DNA of 23,447 bases, from the NCBI GenBank assembly GCA_965365655.1, contig CBDUCN010000039.1, forward strand, positions 1 through 23,447. Direction: 5' to 3'. The DNA is from JBFHNV01 sp965365655 (lineage in GTDB: Bacteria; Pseudomonadota; Gammaproteobacteria; HK1). The position numbers and the translations under genes were made by a program. Positions 22,991-23,447 of the stretch are shown here, one piece after another. The notes under the pieces were generated by a model. That model was not told the DNA's origin. It worked only from the letters and a program-made list of their open reading frames with translations, and made no database searches. Every line of letters starts with the position of its first letter. The first letter of the stretch is position 1.

Positions 22991-23204
22991 ATCCGGTTGA
23001 GACAATTGAAAAAATTTTCTCAGACGGACGTTGGGCGACCCTTAGATCGCGAAATCGCGCACGGATTCCAAGACCCACAGCACACAGCGCCGCGTCTTCG
23101 AAGAATCGGCCCAGGCTTAAACGCAAAAAGGATGCCGCTGAACTCGGGTCTAAGCCCGTATAACAGTGTCTACGAGCGACTTCTTGCACAAATATCAGAC
23201 AGTT

Positions 23205-23219
23205 AGGTTGGTCCGACCC
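23205..23219 (-). repeat. Right terminal inverted repeat of the MITE-like element
   Basis: AGGTTGGTCCGACCC, the exact inverse of 22976-22990. Homology stops abruptly on both sides of the 15 bases, which fixes the repeat boundaries. Confidence 0.8.
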
Positions 23220-23287
23220 GAGAGGAGGCACGCCGCCCCGCGAGCGACGCAAGCGCGGCGTTCATGCACGTCCGACCACGGCCGCGG

Positions 23288-23305
23288 GGCGCGCGTTCGC
23301 GCGCC
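23288..23305 (-). terminator. GC hairpin downstream of the MDR gene, possible terminator
   Basis: GGCGCGCG and CGCGCGCC are exact complements around TT (effectively a seven-base-pair stem with GTTC loop), 88 bases beyond the stop of the minus-strand oxidoreductase. It has the same core stem, GGCGCGC, as the hairpin at 13088-13106. No T-tract follows. The remainder of 23220-23392 shows two copies of CGGCGCCG near 23322-23343 but no gene. Confidence 0.3.
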
Positions 23306-23392
23306 AGCCTCGGGTCACGGTGCGGCGCCGCGCATGCGGCGCCGTGATCGCGGCCTGCGCCGCACGGGACGCCGCAGCCGAAGCGCGGGACG

Positions 23393-23447
23393 TCAGCCGT
23401 TGACGTCCACCACGACCCTGCCCTTCACCTTGCCTTCCAGGATGGCC
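23393..23447 (-). CDS. C-terminal end of an MDR-type (quinone oxidoreductase/zinc-type alcohol dehydrogenase-like) protein
   Basis: Only the last 17 full codons and the stop (TGA, 23395-23393) are inside the window. They read AILEGKVKGRVVVDVNG. The pattern 'I-L-x-G-K-x-x-G-R-x-V-V' followed by the C-terminus is typical of medium-chain dehydrogenase/reductase proteins such as NADPH:quinone oxidoreductases and the YhdH/AcuI acryloyl-CoA reductases. Nothing more can be said about substrate, zinc content or start from this fragment. Confidence 0.6.
   Translation of the reverse strand, partial: AILEGKVKGRVVVDVNG

Larger units (their letters stand above)
22976..23219. mobile_element. 244-bp MITE-like element with perfect 15-bp terminal inverted repeats
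   Basis: The segment is bounded by GGGTCGGACCAACCT (22976-22990) and its exact reverse complement AGGTTGGTCCGACCC (23205-23219). Its interior is visibly lower in GC than anything else here, with A/T runs such as GAAAAAATTTTCT near 23008-23020. Frames of 77 and 87 codons cross it on either strand but resemble nothing I know and run through the repeats, so I treat them as chance. No transposase is present, hence a non-autonomous element. The GGGGTCGGACC end recalls, from memory, end sequences around REP-associated tyrosine transposase genes in gammaproteobacteria. No clear target duplication was found in the flanks. Confidence 0.65.

Noticed and set aside
23200..23219. Integron attC-like core GTTAGGT at the right end of the element
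   Set aside because: The matching opposite core (RYYYAAC) is absent at the left end, where CCAAC is preceded by A rather than pyrimidines, so the attC structure fails.
22973..23252. Small proteins (77 and 87 codons) inside the MITE-like element
   Set aside because: Both frames cross a terminal inverted repeat, overlap each other on opposite strands, and show no recognisable motif.
1..23447. tRNA, rRNA or CRISPR array
   Set aside because: No cloverleaf-type sequence, rRNA motif or regularly spaced direct repeat was noticed on either strand.

Overview
This window is very GC-rich (roughly 70% or more by eye). Tightly packed genes leave almost no spacer DNA, and long spurious frames run opposite most real genes. 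The gene set (Mla-type and Pqi-type MCE lipid transporters, MltF, outer-membrane lipoproteins, a LolA-like protein, RND and MFS transporters) points to a Gram-negative proteobacterium. I would guess a high-GC gammaproteobacterium, for example Chromatiales/Ectothiorhodospiraceae, but no marker gene here fixes the taxon.

Left block (1-6345, minus strand). This reads as one long transcription unit. In transcription order it has an unrecognised 99-aa protein, a GAF-PP2C (RsbU/SpoIIE-like) phosphatase, an RsbW-like HATPase kinase, a STAS protein with an intact phospho-acceptor motif, MlaE-type permease, MlaF-type ATPase, a long single-MCE protein and an ABC-type auxiliary lipoprotein cut by the window edge. 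The STAS gene sits where mlaB normally sits. A complete partner-switching set therefore precedes an MCE lipid transporter, which suggests lipid transport controlled by STAS phosphorylation.

Middle block (6346-13804). A divergent intergenic region is followed on the plus strand by a thiol-dioxygenase-like cupin, a photolyase-like protein whose FAD domain is N-terminal, and a PF04307-type membrane hydrolase. On the minus strand are MltF and, upstream of it, a GabT-type aminotransferase. The aminotransferase is divergent from a PuuR-like XRE-cupin regulator, and the shared promoter region holds two overlapping palindromes. A secreted or lipid-anchored histidine phosphatase follows the regulator.

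Right block (14168-22835, plus strand). pqiA, pqiB, pqiC, a LolA-like periplasmic protein and an RND/MMPL exporter with a fused C-terminal cyclic-nucleotide-binding domain lie with overlapping or nearly touching ends, followed by an MFS exporter. This looks like a second envelope lipid-transport machine, possibly controlled by a cyclic nucleotide.

Right edge (22836-23447). A hairpin follows the MFS gene. Next is a 244-bp lower-GC segment bounded by perfect 15-bp inverted repeats, which looks like a non-autonomous mobile element. The last 55 bases are the C-terminus of a minus-strand MDR-type oxidoreductase. No tRNA, rRNA or CRISPR array was seen.
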